From Chloroflexota bacterium (GTDB taxonomy: Bacteria > Chloroflexota > Anaerolineae > UBA4142): 18,020 bases of DNA. The position numbers and the translations under genes were made by a program. This document shows, piece by piece, positions 1-7,011 of the stretch; positions within the stretch are counted from its first letter, which is position 1; each line of letters starts with the position of its first letter. The DNA lies in NCBI GenBank assembly GCA_023381515.1, contig JAMCQI010000008.1, forward strand, positions 1 through 18,020, read 5' to 3'. The notes below the pieces were generated by a model that searched no databases, had not been told where the DNA came from, and was given only the letters and a program-made list of their open reading frames with translations.

Positions 1-1
1 A

Positions 2-550
2 CGCCGCCCTGCGTTCGGCCCTTGTCTGCCTGACCGCAGGAGTACGAGGAGTGCTCATAGGCCGCAAAACTCAGCCAGCGCAATCGGTGTCCTCCGGCGC
101 GATCCTGAGCCGGTACGGACCGGACATGCCGCGTCGAGGTTTACAGTTCTCGCGCTCAGCCCTGACGCTGACGACCATTCCAGTCTTGCGCAACTCTGCT
201 CGCACGCGGGATGGGGATTTCGATCGGCTTACAACGTCCGGCAGGCATTGAACATGAGTCGCTCGAAGCCGGTGGCGGTCGTGATTTGCGAACGCGAATT
301 ACCCGACGGCGACTGGAGGGGCGTCTTCGATGAGCTGCAGCGGTTGCCGGCCGCTCCGCTCCTGATTGTCGTATCACGTCTCGCGGATGAAGCGTTGTGG
401 GCGGAGGTGCTGAACATGGGCGGATACGATGTTCTGCTCAAACCCTTCGATCTGAAGGAACTGATGTGGTCGGTTACGTCAGCGTTCCGCCACTGGGAGT
501 CGCATACACAGGTGAGGTTTGCAGCGACGCCGTGCCCGCCTGCCGCGTGA
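2..550 (+). CDS. Receiver-like domain protein, 5' end outside window
   Basis: The frame is open from base 2 to the TGA at 548-550, and the receiver-like part begins near base 137 (RFTVLALSPDADDHSS), well upstream of the only obvious start, a TTG at 248. No ATG, GTG or TTG lies in this frame between 2 and 248, so the true start is probably outside the window or the 5' end is damaged. The segments VAVVICERELPDGDW, LIVVSRLADEALW and YDVLLKPFD follow the beta3, beta4 and beta5-lysine pattern of CheY-like receivers. The usual phospho-acceptor Asp is replaced by Glu (ICERELP where LLDxxLP is expected). The conserved Lys is kept in LLKPFD. No output domain follows, so it would be a single-domain receiver. 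A GTG at 51 with a GAGGAG-like sequence lies in another frame and does not give this product. Confidence 0.6.
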   Translation, partial: RRPAFGPCLPDRRSTRSAHRPQNSASAIGVLRRDPEPVRTGHAASRFTVLALSPDADDHSSLAQLCSHAGWGFRSAYNVRQALNMSRSKPVAVVICERELPDGDWRGVFDELQRLPAAPLLIVVSRLADEALWAEVLNMGGYDVLLKPFDLKELMWSVTSAFRHWESHTQVRFAATPCPPAA

Positions 551-932
551 CCTGTCACGACGGCTGGAGGGCTGGATGCACGGGCCGCGAACAGTATTCG
601 TGCGCGAGGCCGTCGTGCCCTCCCCCCAGCTTTGGACGTATCGAGTTATCTGCCTGCCCACCACTTCATGAGCAGATGTGAGGTTTTCGCTGCCACCCCC
701 ACCGTAGCGTCCGATAAAATCGACGCGCCGGTAGCGCGGTAGCTTGCCGCTGCGCTCAGACACTCCCGTGGCTCGGCGCCGCTGGACGGAGGCCCCTCCA
801 GGGGGGTGACATCCGATGTCTACGCCGTGTGGGTCCACTGGCACCAGCCGTTCCCGCGCTCGCTTGAGTAGTCGCATGTGATTGCGCCTTCGTATGGCTG
901 AACGGTTAACCACAATATCGGCGTGTGGTCGT
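551..932. other. Stretch without a recognisable gene
   Basis: Nothing here can be called a gene with confidence. Minus-strand translation around 670-720 gives RVDFIGRYGGGG, which resembles the segment leading into a GGDEF motif, but the reading fails on both sides and the GGDEF/GGEEF residues are not complete. It may be a worn-out remnant. Confidence 0.4.
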
Positions 933-1214
933 TTAGGCCGCCCGCCGTGAGCTCAACAATGCCGGTCGTCGTCTCCAGTCGGCAATGCGCAGGCTCCGGT
1001 TCCGCAGCCGGCTTGTCACGTTCATGAGCCAAAGCCGTTTTGGCAGGCGCGCGGCGAACCGCGGATCCGTAGCCTCCTGGATAGTGACCAGCAGGCGGTC
1101 GTCGGTTGCCGCGTCAATGATAGTTGCGAAGAAGACAACACCCCCGGTCTCGAATACAATCGGCGTTCCGGCAGTCAGCCGTAGGTATTCCGATATTGCG
1201 CGAGGAACAGTCAT
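933..1214 (-). CDS. Small hypothetical protein (93 aa) with strong RBS
   Basis: The start is set by a perfect Shine-Dalgarno, AAGGAGGT, six bases before the ATG at 1214. I do not recognise the family. The first 70 residues look like a compact alpha/beta protein: a short helix (ISEYLRLT), then alternating hydrophobic strands (TPIVFETGGVVFFATIID and RLLVTIQEA). The last 25 residues are rich in Arg and Ser and look less protein-like. A different minus-strand frame (1032 down to 820) is also open, so a frameshift near the 3' end is possible. No signal peptide or membrane segment is seen. It stands alone, convergent with the receiver-like gene, between decayed stretches. It could be a live small gene or the intact 5' part of a broken one. 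Confidence 0.5.
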   Translation of the reverse strand: MTVPRAISEYLRLTAGTPIVFETGGVVFFATIIDAATDDRLLVTIQEATDPRFAARLPKRLWLMNVTSRLRNRSLRIADWRRRPALLSSRRAA

Positions 1215-1592
1215 GGCAGACCTCCTTCAACGCCGCCAAGCGGAGGCTCAAGTCTTACTGAAACCTTCGTAGCGCGCGTCTGCCCCTTACAACGGCACAC
1301 GACATTCCAAACCGGAAGTCGCCACGTTTGTGCACACTGCAGCTGCCCGCTAATCCAGCCGTACAACGACTGGCCCAATTAGGACGGCTGAGGTCGCCGA
1401 CCGGTCCGTTTCAGGCACCGCAGCGACCGATTGGCCCTCGGACGGAGATAGGGAAGCCGCGATCCTCCAAGCCACTCGCCAGAGCTGCTCTGAAGAGATG
1501 GATCGCAGATGGAAACACCATCCATATCTTCCGGCGTCGCGCACTCTTCGGCGGGGGTTGGAAGTGGGGCCACCCGTCGTCAGCCCCCGCGT
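1215..1592. other. Stretch without a recognisable gene
   Basis: Apart from the ribosome binding site of the 1214 minus-strand gene at the left end, I see no convincing coding region. Short open frames exist on both strands but overlap one another and show no family motifs. It separates the small minus-strand gene from the methyltransferase remnant. Confidence 0.4.
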
Positions 1593-2232
1593 TCACGGCC
1601 GAGCTTCGTAGACGATATTGAAAGGCGTCTCGGTCGCCTGGCTGAAACGCGTTAAGTTAAACCAGCCTCGGTCACGACCTGGCGTATTCGCGGTTCACCC
1701 GCTTGCGCGCCCAGACAGAGCCCGACTTGCTGGGCTCGTGATGCAGGCGTGCAGATCATCGTCGATGCCGCAAAAAACACGCGTCTATGGATTGGGGTTC
1801 TTTTCCAGGTCGTGGTGAGCGAACGGCTCGACGATCATCCAGGAGCCATCAGGCTTGAGCATTTACAGCCATGGCGAGCCGCGCCCACAGGGTCTCCCAT
1901 GTCATGCAGGCAATCGAAAAATGCGACGAAATCGTACTGAGCGCGTGGAAATCCTTCGCCGTGGCGACTTCGAACTTCGCATTCGTAACGCCCGCGCGCG
2001 CCGCGGCCCGTCGCGCCCAGCCGATGGGCGGCCCGTGGTAATCGAAGCCGACGAACTGCGAAATCGGGTATGCCTGCGCCATCAGGATCGTCGATGCGCC
2101 GTGCGCGCCACCGACATCGGCGACTTGCGAGCCCGGCGCAGTTTCTCCTCCACACCGTCCAGCGCCGGAATCCACGAGCCAACCAAGTTGGCGGCGTAGT
2201 TCGGTCGAAAAAAGCCGCTCGGTGCAGATGGC
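1593..2232 (-). pseudogene. Frameshifted class I SAM-dependent methyltransferase remnant
   Basis: Reading leftward on the minus strand, pieces of one protein appear in different frames: FFRPNYAANLVGSWIPALDG, then VADVGGAHGASTILMAQAYP (SAM-binding motif I) and FVGFDYHGP, then YDFVAFFDCLHDMGDPVGAA, then LKPDGSWMIVEPFAHHD, then VFFAASTMICTPASRAQQVG, and TRFSQATETPFNIVYEARP ending at the TGA at 1593-1595. The order matches winged-helix class I methyltransferases (Rv2258c-like), normally about 350 aa. At least five frame changes separate the pieces; one is in the T run read at about 2207-2212, others lie near 2125, 1955, 1870, 1790 and 1650. The N-terminal winged helix is not recognisable upstream of about 2232. 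The 198-aa open frame spanning 2445-1849 covers only one piece and should not be taken as an intact gene. Confidence 0.85.
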
Positions 2233-2333
2233 CTTGCGAGTCGGCAGGATTGGCAATGAGCGTGCCGATGGGAAGTTGGACACGAACTGGAAGCCCTGGA
2301 GACCGCTCCGTGAAGCGGCCGAAGGATAGACAA

Positions 2334-2579
2334 ATGCCCTATTTGCCAAGTGACGACTGTAGGAGGGATTCGAATCCGGGCGGCTCCGGTCTCGGGGCAT
2401 ATGGCGATGAGGCGTCCCATGGAAGTGCGGCCCACTCTCCAGCATTTGAGAAGTGGCTCAACAATTATCGAAAGCAGCTGGACAAGGTGCTACGGGGCGA
2501 AAGAGGGGAAGAGATCAGCGAGCATGAGGTTCTTTTCCCTCGCGAGAGTCGCTCGGAGCAAGCTCCCGGCGGGATGTAA
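2334..2579 (+). CDS. Possible small hypothetical protein (81 aa)
   Basis: An ATG at 2334 is preceded by GAAGGAT five or so bases upstream, a moderate ribosome binding site. The last 45 residues look protein-like: a charged amphipathic stretch (FEKWLNNYRKQLDKVL) followed by an acidic segment. The first 35 residues are Gly/Ser-rich and of low complexity. No family is recognised. The TAA at 2577-2579 lies four bases before the ATG of the sigma factor at 2584, so the two would be translationally coupled. A small protein encoded next to an ECF sigma could be an anti-sigma or co-regulator, but no zinc-binding His-x3-Cys-x2-Cys motif or membrane segment is present. The frame is also open further upstream through the methyltransferase remnant, which weakens the start choice. 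Confidence 0.35.
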   Translation: MPYLPSDDCRRDSNPGGSGLGAYGDEASHGSAAHSPAFEKWLNNYRKQLDKVLRGERGEEISEHEVLFPRESRSEQAPGGM

Positions 2580-2583
2580 TGAG

Positions 2584-3186
2584 ATGAGACCAGCCTATGC
2601 GCTTGCCGAGTATTGTGCGGCATCGCCCGACCCCGACGGCGGAAACCTGCCGTTGCCCGGACGCGCCAAGGTGCAGGATCTGACTGCTTTTCATGAAATC
2701 GTTGAACGGCTACAGGGTAAGATCTTTTCGGTCTCATATGCGCTGCTTGGAAGCGTTCCGGAAGCCGACGCGACGGCGCAGAAAGTCTTCGTGCGTCTGT
2801 ATCGAACGGCTCGACCTGTCGCTCGGCCGGACCTGATTCAGTACGCATACCGCCTTGCTATCGACCAGTGCCTGATCGAGCTCAGACTGCGGCACGCACG
2901 AAGATTCTTCGCTTGGTTTACGAGCTCAGCGGCAGTTCCGGATCGCGGTGGATTGGCACCGATCGATGAGTGCCGGGAACGAGATCTAGCGCTCCGTTAT
3001 CTTGCCATGCTTCCTCGAAGAGAACGTGCCCTGCTCGTGTTGAGAGAAGTGGCCGGCCAGCCGGTCGAGGGTATCGCGCAGATCATGGACATGAAGCCGG
3101 GCGCAGTCCGGAAGCACCTCTTCTCGGCGCGACGAAGGCTCCTGAGAATTGTTCCGGCGGTAAACCAGCAAGCGAGGTTGTCATAA
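2584..3186 (+). CDS. RNA polymerase ECF-type sigma factor
   Basis: This 200-aa protein has the ECF sigma layout. A sigma2-like region lies at about residues 33-80 (TAFHEIVERLQGKIFSVSYA then KVFVRLYR, where DAxDxxQEvFlrlyr is usual). After a linker comes a sigma4-like region at about 137-190: LRYLAMLPRRERALLVLREV followed by a helix-turn-helix with GIAQIMDMKPGAVRKHLFSARR. Sigma4 is closer to consensus than sigma2; the acidic residues of region 2.2 are reduced to EADATAQ. I start at ATG 2584, four bases after the preceding stop; an alternative ATG at 2525 would add 20 residues overlapping the upstream ORF. The gene lies 370 bases upstream of the cytochrome operon on the same strand, so control of that operon is a reasonable guess, not shown. 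No classical anti-sigma gene is visible. Confidence 0.85.
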   Translation: MRPAYALAEYCAASPDPDGGNLPLPGRAKVQDLTAFHEIVERLQGKIFSVSYALLGSVPEADATAQKVFVRLYRTARPVARPDLIQYAYRLAIDQCLIELRLRHARRFFAWFTSSAAVPDRGGLAPIDECRERDLALRYLAMLPRRERALLVLREVAGQPVEGIAQIMDMKPGAVRKHLFSARRRLLRIVPAVNQQARLS

Positions 3187-3350
3187 AGGGGTGCTGGCCG
3201 TCCCATGCAACTGATGGTCGGACCGGGGTTGTGGCGGGAGCTGTTGGCAGGTTACTCGATCTTATCCATGCGCGCAGCGACCGTGCATGTCCCGACCTAT
3301 AAGAGTTGGCTCAGCCCTCCCTGGCGCAAACCGGGCAGCATTAGGCCGCA

Positions 3351-3368
3351 TTGGCCGAAATCGGCCAA
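3351..3368. promoter_or_regulatory. Perfect inverted repeat, candidate operator
   Basis: TTGGCCGAAATCGGCCAA has two 8-base arms (TTGGCCGA and TCGGCCAA) around a 2-base centre. It lies about 190 bases upstream of the cytochrome-porin start, in the leader region. The size and symmetry suit a dimeric regulator's site; no T run follows, so it is not a rho-independent terminator. The function is inferred. Confidence 0.4.
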
Positions 3369-3472
3369 CAACGCGGCCGGCGGCGTTCCGAGATCATCCG
3401 GTTCGTGTCGAAGATACGGCATTGTTGATCCGCGCGGGGCCACATCAGCGAGCAATTGTTGCGAGTTGGAAG

Positions 3473-3502
3473 GGAAGTTGCAATCGAGGTGGCTTTTATA
3501 CT
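3473..3502 (+). promoter_or_regulatory. Promoter-like pair GGAAGTT / TATACT
   Basis: GGAAGTT at 3473-3479 is one base away from the GGAACTT -35 element typical of many ECF sigma promoters. TATACT at 3497-3502 follows after 17 bases and would suit a housekeeping -10. This would place transcription start about 48 bases upstream of ATG 3557. The elements are mixed in type, so the assignment is weak. The same GGAAGTT occurs at 2271-2277, upstream of the small ORF and sigma factor. Confidence 0.25.
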
Positions 3503-3556
3503 CCGCGTACGCCGCACACAGTGCGGCCAGGAAAACAGGGGAGGACCGAACGAGTC

Positions 3557-5491
3557 ATGTCATTATTCTCGAGGTTGCGCCATGTCGTTGTGGCTACGAG
3601 TGTGGCCGTGCCCGTCTGGGTCATTGGCATTAACCAGCTCGGCGTCATTGCGCGTGGCGAGCCTTCCTGGGCGCGCAAGTACAAGGCCGATTGTACGCTT
3701 TGCCATACTGTGTACCCGCGTCTGAATCGCACTGGCTACGAATTCAAGCGCCTGGGCTATCGGCTGCCGCGGGAGGTCCAAGCGGTCTCACATCAGCCAT
3801 ACGTCGTGAAAAAGGAGTACCAGCCCCAGCCAGAGACCGCCGAGTCGGGGGCGGGGCGGGCGGTCGTCGAAAAGCTGACCTGCGCGAGCTGCCATTCGAT
3901 CGGCGGGAAGGGCGGACAGATAGGTCCGCCGCTGGATGGGGTCGGTGGGCGGCGCAGCCCGGAGTTTCTGAAGGATCATATTACGAACCCGGAAGAGCAC
4001 GCCAAGCAGTTTCCCGAACTCCACGAGAACAAGCCGAACCGCATGCCGCATCCGAATGCTACGGCGGAAGAAATCAACCAAATGGTGGCCTTTCTTCTGA
4101 CTTTGCCGGAGCCTGCGGGTGGGTTCTTGGTCCGCCCGCACGAGCACGGTCCTCTGCCCGATTCCGCCCCACCTGCGAACTTCGTCCCGGCGCCGGCCAG
4201 CGAGGCGAGCCGCGCAGGAGAGAAGCTCTACCTGGACATGGGCTGCGCAGCCTGCCATTCGATCGGAAGCTCTGGTGGCGAGTTTGGCCCCAAACTCGAC
4301 GGCATCGGCGCCCGCCGGAACCGCCCATTCATCGCTGCCCACATAACAAATCCTCAGCTTCACAGCCAGCGGTTTCCGAACGAACACACCGGCGAGGCCA
4401 CGATGCCGCCCACAAACGCCGCGCCCGATCAGATTCAGCAGATCACGGAATACCTGATGACATTGGCGGCCACGTCGCAGGCCGGCTCTGAAATACCAAA
4501 GAACCGAATCCAGGACTACCTTGCGGTGTCCTATATCCCGAGTATGGAAATTGAGCAAGGGGGTGGGGAGACCAAAACGACCTTCGAAAAGCGTGATCTG
4601 ATTATTTACGCAGCGGGGCCAGTCGGGCGATATTTCTCGTTCTTCGTGCAACCCACGCCTGCAAGTGAAGAAAAGGGCTTCGGCGGAAAGTTCGAGATGG
4701 CTCAGGGGCTGTTCAATTATGGCGGCACGCGCAACTTCCTCCAGGTTCGTTTCGGCCAGATGTTCAATCTGCGCAACGCCGGATTCGGCGGCACAGACCG
4801 CGGTCTCACTGAGACGCTCCCGTTCATTTTTCAACCTGCTAATGGCTTCAGCCCAGCCGGGCTGGGGCGGGGTGCATCGGTTGAGTACACACTTCACGGG
4901 ACGAGTACGTTTAAGGTCTTCAGCAATGTCAACGAAGTGCCGGAACTAGAGGCCGAGAGTGAGGGCGATGAAAGCGTCCCAGAGCTCAAACGATCGCGCA
5001 CGTATGGCGCGGTGTGGGAGCAGGTGATCGGCAGCAAAGGATTGAGCGGCTTTTCAGTGGAATTCGCCGGCGGCCGGACTCCCGTCCTGTTCGGCGACAG
5101 CCAGCAGAGCCAGTTGCGGTTCCAGCGTTACACGGTCGTCGCGAACAAGAGCATTCTCGACAAGAAGAACGCCGAACGGGTCAACGCGATTTTCGGGTAC
5201 TCGCTGTTGCGCGATAACCGCGTGCTCGGTGTAGAGACCGACGGCCGGAGCCATGGTCAAGGCTATTTCGCGGAGATCGACGCGGTTCCCATCGTTGGGC
5301 ATCTCGGGTGTTACGGGCGCTTCGATCAGATTCGCGAGACATCCCTCCTGAGCGGAAATACGATTCGCGGCGGGACTGTTGGAGTCATCTACGATCCTGT
5401 ACGATACGCGCGCGTGCTCTTTGAATACCAGCACATAGGCAAGCTTGAAATCCCGAACCGGTACACGATTGGCCTGCAATTCAACTTTTGA
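3557..5491 (+). CDS. Triheme cytochrome c fused to outer-membrane beta-barrel
   Basis: The 644-aa product starts at ATG 3557, where a hydrophobic export segment begins (about residues 10-32). There are three CxxCH heme sites: CTLCH at 46-50, CASCH at 109-113 and CAACH at 230-234. The first sits in PSWARKYKADCTLCHTVYP, followed by an LN-x2-G-x2-FK-x2-GY pattern, like the heme segment of Cyc2-type cytochrome-porins. The second and third domains are a tandem duplication (CxxCHSIG, then GP-x-LDG, then HITNP, with candidate Met ligands near 163 and 283). From about residue 313 to the end the sequence alternates aromatic and polar residues as in beta-strands and ends in LQFNF, a C-terminal Phe typical of outer-membrane barrels. 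Likely role: moving electrons across the outer membrane. Cyc2 proteins have one heme; this has three. The ribosome binding site (GGGGAGG) is about 12 bases off. The Rieske gene follows immediately. Confidence 0.88.
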   Translation: MSLFSRLRHVVVATSVAVPVWVIGINQLGVIARGEPSWARKYKADCTLCHTVYPRLNRTGYEFKRLGYRLPREVQAVSHQPYVVKKEYQPQPETAESGAGRAVVEKLTCASCHSIGGKGGQIGPPLDGVGGRRSPEFLKDHITNPEEHAKQFPELHENKPNRMPHPNATAEEINQMVAFLLTLPEPAGGFLVRPHEHGPLPDSAPPANFVPAPASEASRAGEKLYLDMGCAACHSIGSSGGEFGPKLDGIGARRNRPFIAAHITNPQLHSQRFPNEHTGEATMPPTNAAPDQIQQITEYLMTLAATSQAGSEIPKNRIQDYLAVSYIPSMEIEQGGGETKTTFEKRDLIIYAAGPVGRYFSFFVQPTPASEEKGFGGKFEMAQGLFNYGGTRNFLQVRFGQMFNLRNAGFGGTDRGLTETLPFIFQPANGFSPAGLGRGASVEYTLHGTSTFKVFSNVNEVPELEAESEGDESVPELKRSRTYGAVWEQVIGSKGLSGFSVEFAGGRTPVLFGDSQQSQLRFQRYTVVANKSILDKKNAERVNAIFGYSLLRDNRVLGVETDGRSHGQGYFAEIDAVPIVGHLGCYGRFDQIRETSLLSGNTIRGGTVGVIYDPVRYARVLFEYQHIGKLEIPNRYTIGLQFNF

Positions 5492-5499
5492 GGGACGGA

Positions 5500-5946
5500 A
5501 TGGATGCATCGATTCAGGACAATGGACGGCGCACTTGGATCAAGGCGTTGCTGGGCACCGGCTTCGCCAGCTCGATTATCTCGTTCTTGTACCCGGCGGT
5601 CCGCTTCATGTTGCCGCCGCCGGTGGCCGAATCGTCAGCGAATGAAGTGCCGGCGGGAAAGATAACGGACCTCAAGCCTAATAGCGGCCGGATCTTCAAA
5701 TTCGGGAGCCGTCCAGGCCTTCTGATTCGCACCGAAAGCGGCGAATGGAGGGCCTTTTCGGCCGTCTGCACGCACCTCAACTGCACCGTGCAATACCGGC
5801 CGGACACCCAACAGATCTGGTGCGCCTGCCACAACGGGCTGTACGACTTGAACGGCAAGGTGATCGGCGGGCCGCCGCCCAGGCCGCTGGAACAATACGC
5901 CGTGAACATTCGGAACGACGAGGTCGTAGTGTCCCGGCGAACATAG
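5500..5946 (+). CDS. Rieske [2Fe-2S] protein of a quinol-oxidising bc complex
   Basis: The 148-aa protein has both cluster-binding boxes: C90-T-H92-L-N-C95 and C108-A-C110-H111-N-G. Cys90, His92, Cys108 and His111 would bind the cluster; Cys95 and Cys110 would form the usual disulfide. A twin-arginine start (residues 8-15, NGRRTWIK) and a hydrophobic anchor at about 16-38 fit Tat export with an uncleaved membrane segment, as in known Rieske subunits. I start at ATG 5500, with GAGGGA five bases upstream; a TTG at 5488 overlaps the preceding stop and would only add four residues. The second box reads CACHNG rather than the common CPCHGS, a variant also seen in b6f-like complexes. It lies between the cytochrome-porin and cytochrome b, so it should take electrons from quinol at the b subunit. 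Confidence 0.95.
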   Translation: MDASIQDNGRRTWIKALLGTGFASSIISFLYPAVRFMLPPPVAESSANEVPAGKITDLKPNSGRIFKFGSRPGLLIRTESGEWRAFSAVCTHLNCTVQYRPDTQQIWCACHNGLYDLNGKVIGGPPPRPLEQYAVNIRNDEVVVSRRT

Positions 5947-5961
5947 GAGTTCGAAACGATC

Positions 5962-7011
5962 ATGCTCAGCCGTTGGAAACTGTGGCTCGATGAGCGTCTC
6001 GGGATGGATTCGATCCGGGAGTTCATGGCCCATAAGCGGGTACCTGTGCACTCGGGGACGATCTGGTACTACTTCGGGGGCATCACGCTCTTCCTGTTCG
6101 TCATCCAAGTACTCACTGGCGTTCTGCTCCTGCTGTACTATCGGCCGACGGCAACCGAGGCGTACGAGAGCGTTCAGTTCATCATGACCCGGGTCCGCTT
6201 CGGCTGGCTGGTGCGTTCGATTCACAGTTGGTCAGCGAACCTGATGATCCTGTCCGCGATGATCCATATGTTCAGCACGTTTTTTCTGCGGGCGTACCGG
6301 CGGCCGCGAGAACTGACCTGGCTCAGCGGGATGATCTTGCTCTTCCTTGCCCTGGGTTTCGGCTTCAGCGGTTATCTGCTGCCGTGGAATACACTGGCGT
6401 TTTTCGCTACGAAGGTCGGCACCGAGATGGCAGGCGCCGTACCGGGCATCGGTCCCTTTGTGCTGGAATTCTTACGGGGCGGAGCGGACGTGACCGGTGC
6501 CACGCTGACGCGCTTCTTCGGCTTTCACGTAGCCGTTTTGCCAGGGCTCACGACGCTGCTGCTGCTTTTTCATCTGGCGTTGGTACAGAAGTGGGGCATC
6601 AGTTCTCCCAAGAATGACGCACGCACCATGCCATTCTTCCCGAATTTTGCCGTCCGCGAACTGATGGCCTGGTACGGCGCGTTAGCCGTCCTGGGCGCGC
6701 TGGCGGCGCTGTTTCCGTGGGAACTCGGCGAGAAGGCCGACCCATTTGCGCCGGCCCCGGCGGGCATCCGGCCCGAGTGGTACTTCCTCTCGGTCTTCTA
6801 CAGCCTGAAACTGATTCCGAGTAAGATTTGGATCGTCGAGGGGGAACTGGTCGGCATATTGGGCCTGACTGCCGGGATTCTGACATGGATGCTGGTTCCG
6901 TTCTGGGGGCAGCGTCTCGAGCGGAGCGGAAAGACCGTGGTTTTGCACGGCATTGGCATAGCTCTGATTTCGTACGTCATAACGTTTTCGATGCTGGGGT
7001 ACTGGAAATGA
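5962..7011 (+). CDS. Cytochrome b subunit of bc-type complex, b6-like with fused C-terminal part
   Basis: This 349-aa multi-pass membrane protein carries the four bis-His heme ligands: H88 and H102 (13 residues between) and H189 and H204 (14 between). The 14-residue spacing of the second pair is the cytochrome b6 pattern rather than the 13 of mitochondrial-type cytochrome b. P271-E-W-Y274 is the Qo-site motif found in subunit IV of b6f complexes, here on the same chain, so the b6 and subunit IV parts are fused. The chain is short compared with the roughly 400-430 aa of bc1 cytochrome b. It begins 15 bases after the Rieske stop, with AGGAG about 12 bases before ATG 5962, and its TGA overlaps the next ATG (ATGA at 7008-7011). 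It should oxidise quinol and pass electrons to the Rieske centre and through its b hemes. Confidence 0.95.
   Translation: MLSRWKLWLDERLGMDSIREFMAHKRVPVHSGTIWYYFGGITLFLFVIQVLTGVLLLLYYRPTATEAYESVQFIMTRVRFGWLVRSIHSWSANLMILSAMIHMFSTFFLRAYRRPRELTWLSGMILLFLALGFGFSGYLLPWNTLAFFATKVGTEMAGAVPGIGPFVLEFLRGGADVTGATLTRFFGFHVAVLPGLTTLLLLFHLALVQKWGISSPKNDARTMPFFPNFAVRELMAWYGALAVLGALAALFPWELGEKADPFAPAPAGIRPEWYFLSVFYSLKLIPSKIWIVEGELVGILGLTAGILTWMLVPFWGQRLERSGKTVVLHGIGIALISYVITFSMLGYWK

Larger units (their letters stand above)
3187..3556. other. Non-coding leader region of the electron-transfer operon
   Basis: The open frame of the cytochrome-porin continues upstream to 3287, but the translated residues are Arg/Pro/Gly-rich and unlike protein, and the signal-like N-terminus begins only at 3557. 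I treat this as intergenic. It holds a perfect palindrome (3351-3368) and a promoter-like pair (3473-3502), described separately. Confidence 0.6.

Noticed and set aside
670..720. GGDEF domain remnant (RVDFIGRYGGGG, minus strand)
   Set aside because: The match is about a dozen residues, the signature itself is incomplete, and flanking frames do not continue the domain.
820..1032. Second minus-strand small gene overlapping the 93-aa gene
   Set aside because: No ribosome binding site or recognised motif; it may be the continuation of a frameshifted gene but cannot be supported.
2360..2385. tRNA T-arm-like GATTCGAATC
   Set aside because: The flanking bases do not form a five-pair T stem on either strand, and no D arm, anticodon arm or acceptor stem is found.
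1849..2445. Intact 198-aa methyltransferase on the minus strand
   Set aside because: Only the motif I segment is in this frame; the rest of the methyltransferase is in other frames, so it is part of a pseudogene.
3287..3556. Upstream extension of the cytochrome-porin frame (90 more residues)
   Set aside because: The residues are Arg/Pro/Gly-rich and unlike an export signal; the hydrophobic N-terminus begins at ATG 3557.
3788..4897. Long minus-strand open frame (369 codons)
   Set aside because: It is antisense to the cytochrome-porin, shows no family motifs, and its length is explained by GC-rich codon bias on the plus strand.
6828..7007. Upstream extension of the nonaheme cytochrome frame inside cytochrome b
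   Set aside because: A clear signal peptide starts at ATG 7008, and the extension lies wholly within the well-supported cytochrome b gene.
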